A DNA stretch of 64,000 nucleotides from CADEDV01 sp964596345 (GTDB taxonomy: Bacteria; Bacteroidota; Bacteroidia; Chitinophagales; Chitinophagaceae): contig CAZQSZ010000001.1 of the NCBI GenBank assembly GCA_964596345.1, forward strand, positions 62,001 through 126,000, in the 5' to 3' direction. This document shows, piece by piece, positions 17,171-25,944 of the stretch (positions within the stretch are counted from its first letter, which is position 1; each line of letters starts with the position of its first letter). The position numbers and the translations under genes are program-made. Below the pieces are notes generated by a model. The model was not told the origin of the DNA, made no database searches, and was given only the letters and a program-made list of their open reading frames with translations.

Positions 17171-18865
17171 TCAGATTATTAATAATTCAAAGCTGAAACG
17201 GCTGCCTTTGCCAAAATCGGATTCAACCATTACCCGGCCACCCTGGGCTTCGATAAATTCTTTGCAGATGGCAAGACCAAGACCCGTGCCTTCTTTGGAG
17301 CCGGGCACCCGGAAATAGCGGTCAAATATTTTATCCTTGTATTGCGGATCAATGCCTTTGCCAAAATCCTGTATGCTGAACAAAATGCTATCCTGTTTTT
17401 GTTGAATGGTCAGTAAGATGTCGGTATTAGTGACGGAATAACGGATGGCATTGGTCAGAAAATTATTAAGCACCCAGGTAGTTTTATCAGCATCAGCTTT
17501 AATGGCAGGAAGATTTTCCGGGAGAGTGATTTTGATGCTGATGTTTTTTTCTTTCGCCACGTTCTGGACAGATTCAATGGCTTTATTAACTAATACAACC
17601 GGTTGAACAGCCTGCAGGTTCAGTTGTATCTTACCACTTTCCACCTGCGACATATCGAGCAATTCACTCAGTATCCGAAGCAGGCGTTTATTATCATCTT
17701 TCAGGTTTTGTACCAGTTCTTTTTGCTCGGCGGTCAATGTGCCCACCCGTTCATCTTCCAGTAATTTTAAACTGAAATCTGAAGAAGCCAGCGGTGTTTT
17801 TAATTCATGAGATACCGTGGCAATAAAATTAGTCTTGGCCACATCCAGTTCTTTAAAGGGAGTGATGTTTTTTAGTACGATCACATGACCGGCTTTCTGG
17901 TTCTCATGGCTCAGTTCAATGATCTCCTTGGTAAAATAATTCTCTTTGCCTTCCACCACAATCTTAAATGGAATACTGTTTTGTTCATTGATAAGAAAAC
18001 GGAACAGGTCGTTTCGTTTTTTCACCTCTTCCTGCGGCTGGCCGATGATATCGGTATTCACAAGATGGAGCAGTTGCAGGGCCTGCTGGTTGGCAAATAA
18101 AACGATGCCTTTATTATCAATACCGATACTGGCATCTTTCAATGAGTTGATCACGGTTTCAGCCCTTTGTTTTTCAAAGAGGATCTTTGAAAGATTGCTG
18201 TGTTCATATTCATCCAGCCGTTCTGCCATTGTGTTGAATGCATTGGCCAGTTCTCCAAATTCATCTTTCCGGTTGAGGTGGATGCGCTGGCTGTAATTCT
18301 TATCAGCAACTGCTTTGATACCTTCCGTGAGGGAGGCCACCGGTGATGCCACCAGGGCCGGGAAATTGAAAAGAAAGGTAAAACCGATCAGCAGGCAAAT
18401 AGTGAGACAAAATGTAATGACCGTTTTAGCTCTCTGCGCAGAAGCCTGTGCGGCCTGGTTCTTTTTATCAATGGCAGCAAGATTTACCTGCATGATGCCG
18501 CTGATATCTTTACGGATCAGGGAGCGGAGAGAATCAGCAGAGCCTTTTTGTTTGATTGATTCAAAATTCTTCCGCAGTGATTCGGTTAGTTCTTTTTCAC
18601 CCGGTTCCGTGATGTTCTTTTCCTGCAACTGCAGGTTCTGTTCAAAATTGGTAAAGGCTTTAGTGCTGTCCTTACCACTCAATGCATCCATCTCATTGAG
18701 CATATCCCTGGAATAGTTCAGCGTTTCGTAATTATCTTTTATGATATCACCGGCTTCCTCGGCAATACGGTTGAGGTAATAAAAACTAACGGCTCCCACC
18801 AGGATCAGCAGGGCGAAGAGGAAGATGCCGCCGAGGGCGACTTTTGTTTTTAGTTTAATTGCCAT
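17171..18865 (-). CDS. Membrane sensor histidine kinase (HAMP-PAS-HisKA-HATPase)
   Basis: The 564-aa protein has TM1 (about 10-30), a helical periplasmic region (about 31-150), TM2 (about 150-172), a HAMP linker (about 173-225), a PAS-like domain (about 235-340), a HisKA dimerisation helix with phospho-accepting His353 in SHELKTPL, and a HATPase_c domain with N (NNFLTNAIRYS), G1 (DFGKGID) and G2 (GTGLGLAI) boxes. It follows the kinase-less KdpD-like protein on the same strand and probably supplies the autokinase function for the kdp system. The cognate regulator is most likely the NtrC-type protein encoded upstream of kdpF. The 173-base gap to the KdpD gene is filled by a dispersed repeat. 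Confidence 0.9.
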   Translation of the reverse strand: MAIKLKTKVALGGIFLFALLILVGAVSFYYLNRIAEEAGDIIKDNYETLNYSRDMLNEMDALSGKDSTKAFTNFEQNLQLQEKNITEPGEKELTESLRKNFESIKQKGSADSLRSLIRKDISGIMQVNLAAIDKKNQAAQASAQRAKTVITFCLTICLLIGFTFLFNFPALVASPVASLTEGIKAVADKNYSQRIHLNRKDEFGELANAFNTMAERLDEYEHSNLSKILFEKQRAETVINSLKDASIGIDNKGIVLFANQQALQLLHLVNTDIIGQPQEEVKKRNDLFRFLINEQNSIPFKIVVEGKENYFTKEIIELSHENQKAGHVIVLKNITPFKELDVAKTNFIATVSHELKTPLASSDFSLKLLEDERVGTLTAEQKELVQNLKDDNKRLLRILSELLDMSQVESGKIQLNLQAVQPVVLVNKAIESVQNVAKEKNISIKITLPENLPAIKADADKTTWVLNNFLTNAIRYSVTNTDILLTIQQKQDSILFSIQDFGKGIDPQYKDKIFDRYFRVPGSKEGTGLGLAICKEFIEAQGGRVMVESDFGKGSRFSFELLII

Positions 18866-18905
18866 TGTTGTACCGCCTGCAGCGGATTGGTTTAGCCCTG
18901 GATTG

Positions 18906-19008
18906 CACAGATTAACACGAATTTGCTATCCCTCCTTTCAATCGCCCCGGATTACTTTAGCTTTCTGACCACAGGAAACTATCTTGTATTTATTCGTGTA
19001 AATTTGTG
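18906..19008. repeat. Long-range inverted repeat in the kdp cluster
   Basis: CACAGATTAACACGAAT (18906-18922) pairs with ATTCGTGTAAATTTGTG (18992-19008) at 15 of 17 positions, enclosing about 69 bases. Sequences of this form (CACAGATTAACACGAATT... ATTCGTGTTAATCTGTG) recur between genes in many Bacteroidota genomes. It lies between the KdpD and histidine-kinase genes and could attenuate or stabilise the transcript. Confidence 0.55.
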
Positions 19009-19038
19009 TAATTCGTGGCCATATAAAATTATTTGTGG

Positions 19039-20160
19039 TCATGATAGTATGATCAGGTCAATATCGTTTTTCGAAAGCGTTTTCAGCAGCTGGTTGAATA
19101 TATTGGTACGGAGAATAACCTGGAACAAATTTAGGTGAGGTTTGCCGATACAAACTGTGGTGATCTGCTTTTCTTCCACGATCTCCATAATTACTTTGGC
19201 TACATTGTTGTCTTTTACCTGCAATACTTCGGCTCCCAGTTCTGTGGCATTCTTAAAATTATTGATCAGGTGGCGCTGTGCCGCCAGCGGGATCTTGTCG
19301 GACGATTCCTTTGGTGTCTGCACATACAATACATACCACTTGCTGTTATAGTAAGAAGCCAGCCTGGCCGTTTTCCGGATAATGTTCTGCGCCATTTCAT
19401 GGTTGGAAGAGATACAGGCCAGGAAGTGTTCATGCCGCCAGGGCCTGTCTTTCGCTGTTACTTCATGATCCACTTTTCGTTCCACCTGGCCGGCCACTTC
19501 TTTCAGTGCCAGTTCCCGCAATTGCAAAATCTTCTCTGACTGGAAAAAATTGGTCAACGCCTGCTGCACTTTACTGTGATCGTAGATCTTTCCTTCTTTG
19601 AGACGGGTAATGAGTTCATCTGCCGTGAGGTCAATATTCACCACTTCATCTGCCAGTTGTAATATTTTATCCGGTACCCGTTCCTTTACTTCTACCCCGG
19701 TGATCTCTTTCACATCTTCATTGATACTTTCAATATGCTGGATATTGACGGCAGAGATCACATTGATACCCGCATCAATGATATCCAGCACATCCTGCCA
19801 GCGTTTTTCATTCTTGCTGCCAGGAATATTGGTATGCGCCAGTTCATCCACAATCACCACTTCGGGATAGAGTAAAAGAATAGCCTGCACATCCAGCTCC
19901 TCTAATTCTTTGCCTTTATAAAAAACTTTTCGCCGGGGAATTACCGGTAAGCCCTCCACCAGGGCTTCAGTTTCTTTCCGTCCGTGTGTTTCTATATAAC
20001 CGATCTTAACGTTCACGCCATTACGCAACAGGGTATGGGCTTCCTGAAGCATACGATAACTTTTGCCCACACCGGCACTCATGCCAATATATATCTTCAG
20101 CTTGCCTTTTCGCTCCTGCTGAATTTTTTCTAACCAACTATTTGCTTCCTGGTCGGGCAT
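19039..20160 (-). CDS. kdpD: KdpD-like sensor module without kinase domain
   Basis: The 373-aa protein contains only the cytoplasmic N-terminal part of KdpD. There is a KdpD sensor domain (about 15-225) with a Walker-A-like GMSAGVGKS motif and YPEVVIVDELAHTNIPGS, then a universal-stress-protein (USP) domain (about 240-373). The four membrane helices, GAF-like and histidine-kinase regions of full-length KdpD (about 890 aa in E. coli) are absent. The gene ends cleanly with a normal stop, and the following gene is a separate membrane histidine kinase, so this looks like a split KdpD system rather than a truncation. It starts 1 base after the porin gene's stop, indicating tight coupling. It should sense K+, ATP or c-di-AMP through the USP/KdpD domain by analogy only. 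Confidence 0.9.
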   Translation of the reverse strand: MPDQEANSWLEKIQQERKGKLKIYIGMSAGVGKSYRMLQEAHTLLRNGVNVKIGYIETHGRKETEALVEGLPVIPRRKVFYKGKELEELDVQAILLLYPEVVIVDELAHTNIPGSKNEKRWQDVLDIIDAGINVISAVNIQHIESINEDVKEITGVEVKERVPDKILQLADEVVNIDLTADELITRLKEGKIYDHSKVQQALTNFFQSEKILQLRELALKEVAGQVERKVDHEVTAKDRPWRHEHFLACISSNHEMAQNIIRKTARLASYYNSKWYVLYVQTPKESSDKIPLAAQRHLINNFKNATELGAEVLQVKDNNVAKVIMEIVEEKQITTVCIGKPHLNLFQVILRTNIFNQLLKTLSKNDIDLIILS

Positions 20161-20161
20161 A

Positions 20162-21232
20162 TCAAAATGCTACTGCTATGGATGAAGTAATAAAAGTATT
20201 TGTTGCCGTGAATCCTGTTCCCTTCGTAAATATCTTATCGGTACTGTTGAGGCTTCTTGCTTCCAGCCGCACCAACACATTCTTTGCCGGTGCATGATCA
20301 ATATTCAGCGAAAAGCCGGTCGTCTTAAAACCATTGGGAGTACCGGTGGCAATGATCACCCCGTTTGCATCACTGTAATACTCTGCTCTTGCAGCCATAC
20401 TCCATTTATCGCTGATGCTATATTTAATAATTCCAACCGGGCTGTACCAGGTATTGCTGCCATTGCCGGAAACATTTTTTTCTTCCGTGCCGATATCAAC
20501 ACCCAGTGTCAGTCCAATCTTATTGCTCAGTGTAAAAATGCCATAGAGATTATGGAAGAATCTTGACAGCCGGGCACTATCCGGTTTATCAGTACCGATA
20601 AATGTGCTGTAGTTGAGTAGTACTTTATCCGATGGTTTGAACTGTATTTGTGTGCCCCAGCTCATCAGTGAATTGCCATCCACTCTTTTGATCCGTTGCC
20701 AGCCGTTCAGCGCCATGCCGCTCAGCAACCATTTACCATTGTCGGTGGTATAGGTAAGTTTGGCCCCGGCTTCATAGTAAGGTGAATTATCTGCCAATAT
20801 ACTCCTGGTCAGTGACCAGCAATCTTTGCTTACAGCACTTTCAAAACCGATATGCGAAGCGAAGATCCCTGCATCCAGCCAGAGATTTTTACTTTTACTC
20901 AGTTTCACTCCTGTATTGGCCTCATACACATTTTTTAATACACCCGGCTCGGCAGCATAGTTGGCATTCATATACGTACCGGCTGCCAGGGCAAGGTTAG
21001 CTCTTACTCTCTCCGCAGTATAGTTAGCTTTTATAAAGCCAAGGTTCAGGTTAAATTCATTATGCCGATTGTGGCTGTAAACAAAACCGGGCCGGTTATT
21101 ATCAGCGGGTTTATTAAAGTCATACTGGTAATACGCTTCCACATAACCACTGATGGTCAGTGAACCGGTTGTGTCCTGGCCTATTAATTGTGTACTGATC
21201 AATAAAGCTGCTCCAACAAAAATCTTTTTCAT
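20162..21232 (-). CDS. Outer-membrane beta-barrel porin of the kdp operon
   Basis: The 356-aa protein has a signal peptide (about 1-18), begins with TISGYVEAYYQYDFNKP and continues as repeated amphipathic beta-strands ending in TSSIAVAF with a terminal Phe. This resembles the OmpL-like putative beta-barrel porin-2 family. It lies 21 bases after kdpC and 1 base before the kdpD-like gene, so it is an integral part of the operon. Co-expression with KdpFABC suggests it lets K+ cross the outer membrane when the cell is starved for potassium. That role is inferred from context, and substrate selectivity cannot be read from the sequence. Confidence 0.85.
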   Translation of the reverse strand: MKKIFVGAALLISTQLIGQDTTGSLTISGYVEAYYQYDFNKPADNNRPGFVYSHNRHNEFNLNLGFIKANYTAERVRANLALAAGTYMNANYAAEPGVLKNVYEANTGVKLSKSKNLWLDAGIFASHIGFESAVSKDCWSLTRSILADNSPYYEAGAKLTYTTDNGKWLLSGMALNGWQRIKRVDGNSLMSWGTQIQFKPSDKVLLNYSTFIGTDKPDSARLSRFFHNLYGIFTLSNKIGLTLGVDIGTEEKNVSGNGSNTWYSPVGIIKYSISDKWSMAARAEYYSDANGVIIATGTPNGFKTTGFSLNIDHAPAKNVLVRLEARSLNSTDKIFTKGTGFTATNTFITSSIAVAF

Positions 21233-21253
21233 CTTTTATAGTTTACGGGTCGT

Positions 21254-21808
21254 TTATTTTAAGTTATCTAAGGCAATATTTATTTTCAATACGTTCACTA
21301 CAGAAGGACCAAGTACATTTTTTTCAACCTGCTGGTCCACCAAAGTTCTTACTTTATGGTCTGCTAATCCTCTTATGCTGGCAATGCGTTTTACCTGTAC
21401 ATAAGCAGCAGCCGGGGAAATATGCGGGTCAAGTCCGCTGCCGCTGGCGGTTACAAGGTCGGCAGGAATTTCTTCTTTCTTTATTCCGGGGTTATGTACC
21501 AGGAAACTGTCGATCCTGTCTTTTACAATTTGTAAATAACCAGGATTAGAAGGTCCTTTGTTACTGCCGCCTGAACCTGCTGCATTATAATCCACCGCCG
21601 AGGGGCGACCCTGGAAGTATTTATCATCGGTAAATTGCTGCCCGATCTTTTCATAACCCACCACTTTGCCATTTACAGAAAGCGTTTCACCTTTTCCGCC
21701 GCCGGGTGTGGCTTTGCCAATACCTGCGATCAGCAGGGGATACAGTACTGCACACAGGATGATCATTACAAGTGTGAGCTTTAGCGATATTAAAAGATTC
21801 TTTTTCAT
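21254..21808 (-). CDS. kdpC: K+-transporting ATPase subunit C
   Basis: The 184-aa protein has one N-terminal membrane helix (about 8-28) and a periplasmic domain with the family signatures GRPSAVDYNAAGSGGSN and VTASGSGLDPHISPAAA. KdpC is the small accessory subunit of the high-affinity KdpFABC potassium pump, joining KdpA and KdpB and raising ATP affinity. The length is normal. It lies 57 bases after kdpB and 21 bases before the porin gene. Confidence 0.97.
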   Translation of the reverse strand: MKKNLLISLKLTLVMIILCAVLYPLLIAGIGKATPGGGKGETLSVNGKVVGYEKIGQQFTDDKYFQGRPSAVDYNAAGSGGSNKGPSNPGYLQIVKDRIDSFLVHNPGIKKEEIPADLVTASGSGLDPHISPAAAYVQVKRIASIRGLADHKVRTLVDQQVEKNVLGPSVVNVLKINIALDNLK

Positions 21809-21865
21809 TTTTTCTTGTTTTGAGTTGCCGGAAAATAGCAGCCTTACTATCTTACCGGCGATTTT

Positions 21866-23920
21866 TTACATAAATAATCCAAGCAGCAGATCAATTAATT
21901 TGATCCCAATAAAAGGAACGATGACACCGCCCAATCCATAGATCAATAAATTTCTTCTCAATAAAGCAGAAGCACCAATCGGTTTATACGCCACTCCTTT
22001 CAATGCCAGTGGTATCAGCATGGGGATAATGATCGCATTGAAGATTACCGCCGACAGGATCGCTGATTCCGGGCTTTTCAATCCCATAATATTCAGCGAT
22101 TGCAAAGCAGGGATGGATGCAATGAACAGGGCCGGAACTATCGCAAAGTATTTGGCCACATCATTCGCTATGGAAAACGTAGTGAGTGTTCCTCTTGTTA
22201 TCAATAATTGTTTTCCTATTTCCACCACTTCGATCAGCTTGGTGGGATCATTATCCAGGTCCACCATATTTCCTGCTTCTTTGGCAGCCTGGGTACCACT
22301 ATTCATCGCAACACCCACATCCGCCTGTGCTAATGCAGGTGCATCATTGGTGCCATCACCCATCATCGCTACTAATTTGCAACTTTGTTGTTCCTGGCGG
22401 ATATAGTTCATTTTATCTTCCGGCTTGGCTTCCGCAATAAAATCATCCACACCGGCTACGGTGGCAATATATTTTGCCGTTAATGGATTATCACCGGTCA
22501 CCATCACGGTCTTCACACCCATTTTGCGTAAACGTTCAAAACGTTCCTGGATACCGGGCTTGATGATATCCTGTAATTCGATCACTCCTTTTATGATATG
22601 GTTCACGGCAACCACCAGCGGCGTACCGCCATTGGAAGAAATGGTCTTTACTCTCTCTGCTGTTTCAGCAGGAACCGTATGCCCGGCTTTGGCCGCCATA
22701 TCCCGGATGGCATCAAAAGCACCTTTGCGGATGCTGAGCCCATCGGCAGTATTCACACCACTGCTTCTTGTTTCTGCTGTGAATTTGATAAAGGTCATCC
22801 CGGTTTCTTTTCTGGCCTGCACTCCTTTTTGTGCAGCCAGTTCAACAATGGATTTCCCTTCGGGAGTATCATCTGCCAGTGAACTCAATGTGCTGAATTG
22901 TATGAATTCAGTTTCATTCACTCCATCAGCCGGGTAAAAATGGGTAGCCTTCCGGTTACCAATGGTAATGGTTCCTGTTTTATCCAGTAATAATACATCC
23001 ACATCACCGGCTGTTTCCACAGCTTTACCACTTTTGGCAATCACGTTGGCCCGCAATGCCCTGTCCATACCGGCAATACCAATGGCAGATAATAGACCAC
23101 CGATGGTGGTGGGTATAAGACAAACAAACAAAGAAATGAAAGCAGCAATGGTGATCGGGGTATTCGCATAGTCAGCAAATGGCTTCAATGTAACACACAC
23201 GATAATGAATATAAGTGTGAAGGCGGCCAGTAAGATGGTTAATGCGATCTCGTTAGGCGTCTTTTGCCTGGATGCACCTTCCACTAAGGCGATCATCTTG
23301 TCTAAGAATGATTCACCGGGTTCGGTGGTCACTTTTACTTTGATACGGTCACTCAGTACTTTGGTACCACCGGTCACCGATGATTTATCACCACCTGCTT
23401 CGCGGATGACAGGAGCTGATTCACCGGTAATAGCTGATTCATCAATCGTGGCCAACCCTTCAATGATCTCACCATCCATGGGGATCACATCACCGGCTTC
23501 GCATAAAAAAACATCTCCTTTGTTCAGTTGAGAAGAAGGAACATGTTTTATTTCGTTGAGCGATATTTCACCTACCAACAATACTTTCTTAGCCGGCGTA
23601 TCTTCCCGGGTCTTCCGTAAACTTTGTGCCTGTGCCTTACCTCTTGCTTCGGCAAGTGCTTCTGCAAAGTTGGCAAAGAGCACCGTAATAAGAAGAATAC
23701 AGAAGATACTGATATTGTACCATAATGCTCCCTGTGAAGTATCACCGGTGGCCAGCTGGTAAATGGAAACAGCCAGCATCACGACGGTACCGATTTCCAC
23801 AGTAAACATCACCGGGTTTTTGATCATCACTACAGGATTCAGCTTTACAAAAGACTGTTTCACTGCTGTGCCGATCAGTGCGGGGTCAAATAATTGTATT
23901 GAACGTTTATTATGTGTCAT
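21866..23920 (-). CDS. kdpB: K+-transporting P-type ATPase subunit B
   Basis: The 684-aa protein is the P-type ATPase catalytic subunit of KdpFABC. The phosphorylated Asp313 lies in DKTGT. The actuator-domain TGES motif (about 165), a nucleotide-binding domain with KGAFD, the hinge GDGTNDAPALAQADVGVAM and C-terminal membrane helices are all present. Length and motifs are complete. It hydrolyses ATP to drive K+ uptake through KdpA. The 90-base gap upstream separates it from kdpA and contains short C/G-rich repeats, one of which forms the end of kdpA. Confidence 0.98.
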   Translation of the reverse strand: MTHNKRSIQLFDPALIGTAVKQSFVKLNPVVMIKNPVMFTVEIGTVVMLAVSIYQLATGDTSQGALWYNISIFCILLITVLFANFAEALAEARGKAQAQSLRKTREDTPAKKVLLVGEISLNEIKHVPSSQLNKGDVFLCEAGDVIPMDGEIIEGLATIDESAITGESAPVIREAGGDKSSVTGGTKVLSDRIKVKVTTEPGESFLDKMIALVEGASRQKTPNEIALTILLAAFTLIFIIVCVTLKPFADYANTPITIAAFISLFVCLIPTTIGGLLSAIGIAGMDRALRANVIAKSGKAVETAGDVDVLLLDKTGTITIGNRKATHFYPADGVNETEFIQFSTLSSLADDTPEGKSIVELAAQKGVQARKETGMTFIKFTAETRSSGVNTADGLSIRKGAFDAIRDMAAKAGHTVPAETAERVKTISSNGGTPLVVAVNHIIKGVIELQDIIKPGIQERFERLRKMGVKTVMVTGDNPLTAKYIATVAGVDDFIAEAKPEDKMNYIRQEQQSCKLVAMMGDGTNDAPALAQADVGVAMNSGTQAAKEAGNMVDLDNDPTKLIEVVEIGKQLLITRGTLTTFSIANDVAKYFAIVPALFIASIPALQSLNIMGLKSPESAILSAVIFNAIIIPMLIPLALKGVAYKPIGASALLRRNLLIYGLGGVIVPFIGIKLIDLLLGLFM

Positions 23921-23921
23921 A

Positions 23922-23956
23922 TAACCTCCCTAACCCTCCCTGGAAGGAGAGCTTTG
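23922..23956. repeat. CCCT-rich dispersed motif before kdpB
   Basis: TAACCTCCCTAACCCTCCCT continues into GGAAGGAGAGCTTTG, a weak CTCCC/GGAAGG palindrome directly upstream of the kdpB start codon. It resembles the CCCTAAAGGG-type elements at 24003, 40692 and 40843. Confidence 0.35.
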
Positions 23957-24002
23957 TTATTTTTTATTATAAAAGTTTTTTCATTGTTACAGTTTCTTTC
24001 TT

Positions 24003-24024
24003 AAGTCCCTTTAGGGATTTAGGG
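24003..24024. repeat. CCCTAAAGGG dispersed motif forming the end of kdpA
   Basis: On the minus strand the motif reads CCCTAAATCCCTAAAGGGAC and supplies the last codons (Asn-Pro) and the stop codon of kdpA. CCCTAAAGGG is a short palindrome of the kind scattered between genes in this window. Confidence 0.45.
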
Positions 24025-25729
24025 CAAAATATTCAGCTATTGGTCCCAGGGCCAGTGCCGGTAAATAGGATAAAGCCGTAAGGATGATAATCACTGCCAG
24101 TGTCATCACACCGAAAGTGCCGGAATCGGTTCTCAGGGTGCCGGGTGATTCGGGAATGAATTTCTTATTCGCCAGCAAACCCATAATGGCAACCGGTGCA
24201 ATAATGGGCAGGAACCTTCCTAAGAGTAATACAATACCTGTTGTTACATTCCAGAAGATATTGTTATCACCAAGTCCCTCAAAGCCGCTTCCGTTATTGG
24301 CATTGGCCGAAGTGAATTCATACAACATTTCGGAGAAACCATGATAAGACGGATTGTTCAACCAGGCTCCCGGTTTCACCTGCCAGGCAATATCGGGATG
24401 ATGAGCTACCATATACGCCGCTAATGCGGTGAAACCTTTTATCAGGAATGCAGACAATAAGGTGACCAGCGCAGCGATCTTTACTTCCCTCGCTTCCACT
24501 TTATGTCCCATGAATTCCGGGGTACGTCCCACCATCAGTCCTGAAATAAAAACAGCAATGATGATAAAGATGAAATAGTTGAGCAGGCCCACACCCACGC
24601 CGCCATAGAGTGCATTGATCATCATATCAAGGATCACCACGCCGCCGGAGATGGGTGTTAAACTATCATGCATTCCATTCACCGATCCGTTGGAAGTGGA
24701 AGTGGTCGCCACACTCCAGAAGGCTGTAGCTGCTGCACCCAATCTTACTTCTTTACCTTCCATGCTTCCGGCGGTTTGTGCAATGCCGAGTTGATCAATG
24801 GCCGGGTTGCCCCTTGTTTCAAAATAGATATTGATGGCGCAAAAGAGAACAAACAAAAATGTCATCACGCCAAAGATGACGTTGGCCAGTTTTCTTTTGT
24901 TGATATAAAAACCCAACGCAAATACCAGTGCAATGGGAATGATGAGGATCGAAATAGTTTCCACGGCATTGGTCAGGTAATTGGGATTCTCCAGCGGATG
25001 CGCAGAGTTTACCCCAAACCAGCCACCGCCATTGGTGCCGAGTTGTTTGATAGCGATCATCCCTGCAGCCGGACCTCTTGATACCTGGACACTATCTCCC
25101 TGCAGGGTAACAATGTTATCCTTTCCATCATAACTGGTAGGTGTGCCATTGAAGGCCAATATCACCGCCACGATAATGGATAAGGGCAATAAGATCCGGG
25201 TAACACTCTTCACCAGGTAATTCCAGAAATTACCAAGGTTATTGGTGGTCTTTTCTTTTAACCCGTTAAAGAGAGCCATCATGGCTGCAATACCGGTGGC
25301 AGCACTGACAAATTGCAGGAAAGTGATCACCAATAACTGGGTGAAATAAGTCAGGCCTGATTCACCGGAATAGTGCTGCAGGTTACAGTTCACTAAAAAA
25401 CTGATCGCTGTATTAAAGGCAAGGTCCGGTGACTGACCGGGATTGCCATCGGGATTCAACGGGAGTTTATCCTGGAAGATGAGCAGAAAGAAAGCATAGA
25501 CCAGCCAGAGCATATTAATGGTCAGCATGGCTTTCAGGAATTGCTTCCAGTTCATACTTTCCTGCGGATTAATACCACAGATGCGGAAAATGATTTTTTC
25601 AAGCGGGTTCATAAAACCGGTGATGGTCTTTTCACCGGCAAAGACCCTGGCTATATATTTTCCCAGCGGGTAGGCCAGCAGCACCGTGACCAGGAAGATT
25701 ATTACCACACCCAGAATTTCGCTGTTCAT
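24011..25729 (-). CDS. kdpA: K+-transporting ATPase subunit A (channel-like)
   Basis: The 572-aa membrane protein is the potassium-binding, channel-like subunit of KdpFABC. It contains the four selectivity-filter-like regions of the family, most clearly TNGGGWFGVNSAHPLENP near residues 230-247, and about ten hydrophobic helices (for example GVVIIFLVTVLLAYPLGKYI at the start). The protein is full length. The last residues, FALNP, are encoded within a dispersed CCCTAAAGGG repeat, so the original C-terminus may have been replaced. It starts 4 bases after the KdpF stop codon. Confidence 0.97.
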   Translation of the reverse strand: MNSEILGVVIIFLVTVLLAYPLGKYIARVFAGEKTITGFMNPLEKIIFRICGINPQESMNWKQFLKAMLTINMLWLVYAFFLLIFQDKLPLNPDGNPGQSPDLAFNTAISFLVNCNLQHYSGESGLTYFTQLLVITFLQFVSAATGIAAMMALFNGLKEKTTNNLGNFWNYLVKSVTRILLPLSIIVAVILAFNGTPTSYDGKDNIVTLQGDSVQVSRGPAAGMIAIKQLGTNGGGWFGVNSAHPLENPNYLTNAVETISILIIPIALVFALGFYINKRKLANVIFGVMTFLFVLFCAINIYFETRGNPAIDQLGIAQTAGSMEGKEVRLGAAATAFWSVATTSTSNGSVNGMHDSLTPISGGVVILDMMINALYGGVGVGLLNYFIFIIIAVFISGLMVGRTPEFMGHKVEAREVKIAALVTLLSAFLIKGFTALAAYMVAHHPDIAWQVKPGAWLNNPSYHGFSEMLYEFTSANANNGSGFEGLGDNNIFWNVTTGIVLLLGRFLPIIAPVAIMGLLANKKFIPESPGTLRTDSGTFGVMTLAVIIILTALSYLPALALGPIAEYFALNP

Positions 25730-25733
25730 GTGT

Positions 25734-25814
25734 TCAGAATTTTTCGGGTTTAATTAAAACGTAAACGAGATAAACGAATACGAGGGTTGACAGGATAAAT
25801 AATACGGTCATCAT
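25734..25814 (-). CDS. kdpF: KdpF-like small membrane subunit (26 aa)
   Basis: This very short frame encodes MMTVLFILSTLVFVYLVYVL followed by IKPEKF, a single hydrophobic helix ending in the IKPEKF tail typical of KdpF. KdpF is a lipid-like stabilising subunit of the KdpFABC complex. It ends 4 bases before the kdpA start codon, the normal position. The first of two adjacent ATG codons is chosen, and the second would shorten it by one residue. Confidence 0.9.
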   Translation of the reverse strand: MMTVLFILSTLVFVYLVYVLIKPEKF

Positions 25815-25858
25815 GTTACATAGTTTTAAGAGCAACAGCCCTTCGACATACTCAGGGC

Positions 25859-25942
25859 TTATATTTTTTCGAACCAGTCAATAGATTTAAAAAAGAGCCC
25901 GAAGCAAATCAGCCCGGCCAGTAAAAGAAGAATTGTCAGCAT
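25859..25942 (-). CDS. Small single-helix membrane protein upstream of kdpF (27 aa)
   Basis: This frame encodes MLTILLLLAGLICFGLFFKS followed by IDWFEKI, one membrane helix with an aromatic/charged tail. It begins 2 bases after the stop of the 37-aa ORF and lies 44 bases upstream of KdpF, in the same direction. Its form (about 20 hydrophobic residues plus a short tail) is like KdpF but the tail differs, so it may be an extra small subunit of the K+ pump. No function is established. Size, hydrophobicity and tight spacing argue that it is translated. Confidence 0.65.
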   Translation of the reverse strand: MLTILLLLAGLICFGLFFKSIDWFEKI

Positions 25943-25944
25943 GG

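Noticed and set aside
22425..22937. Long frame antisense to kdpB
   Set aside because: It is an expected by-product of the GC-biased third positions of kdpB. The kdpB frame carries all family motifs.
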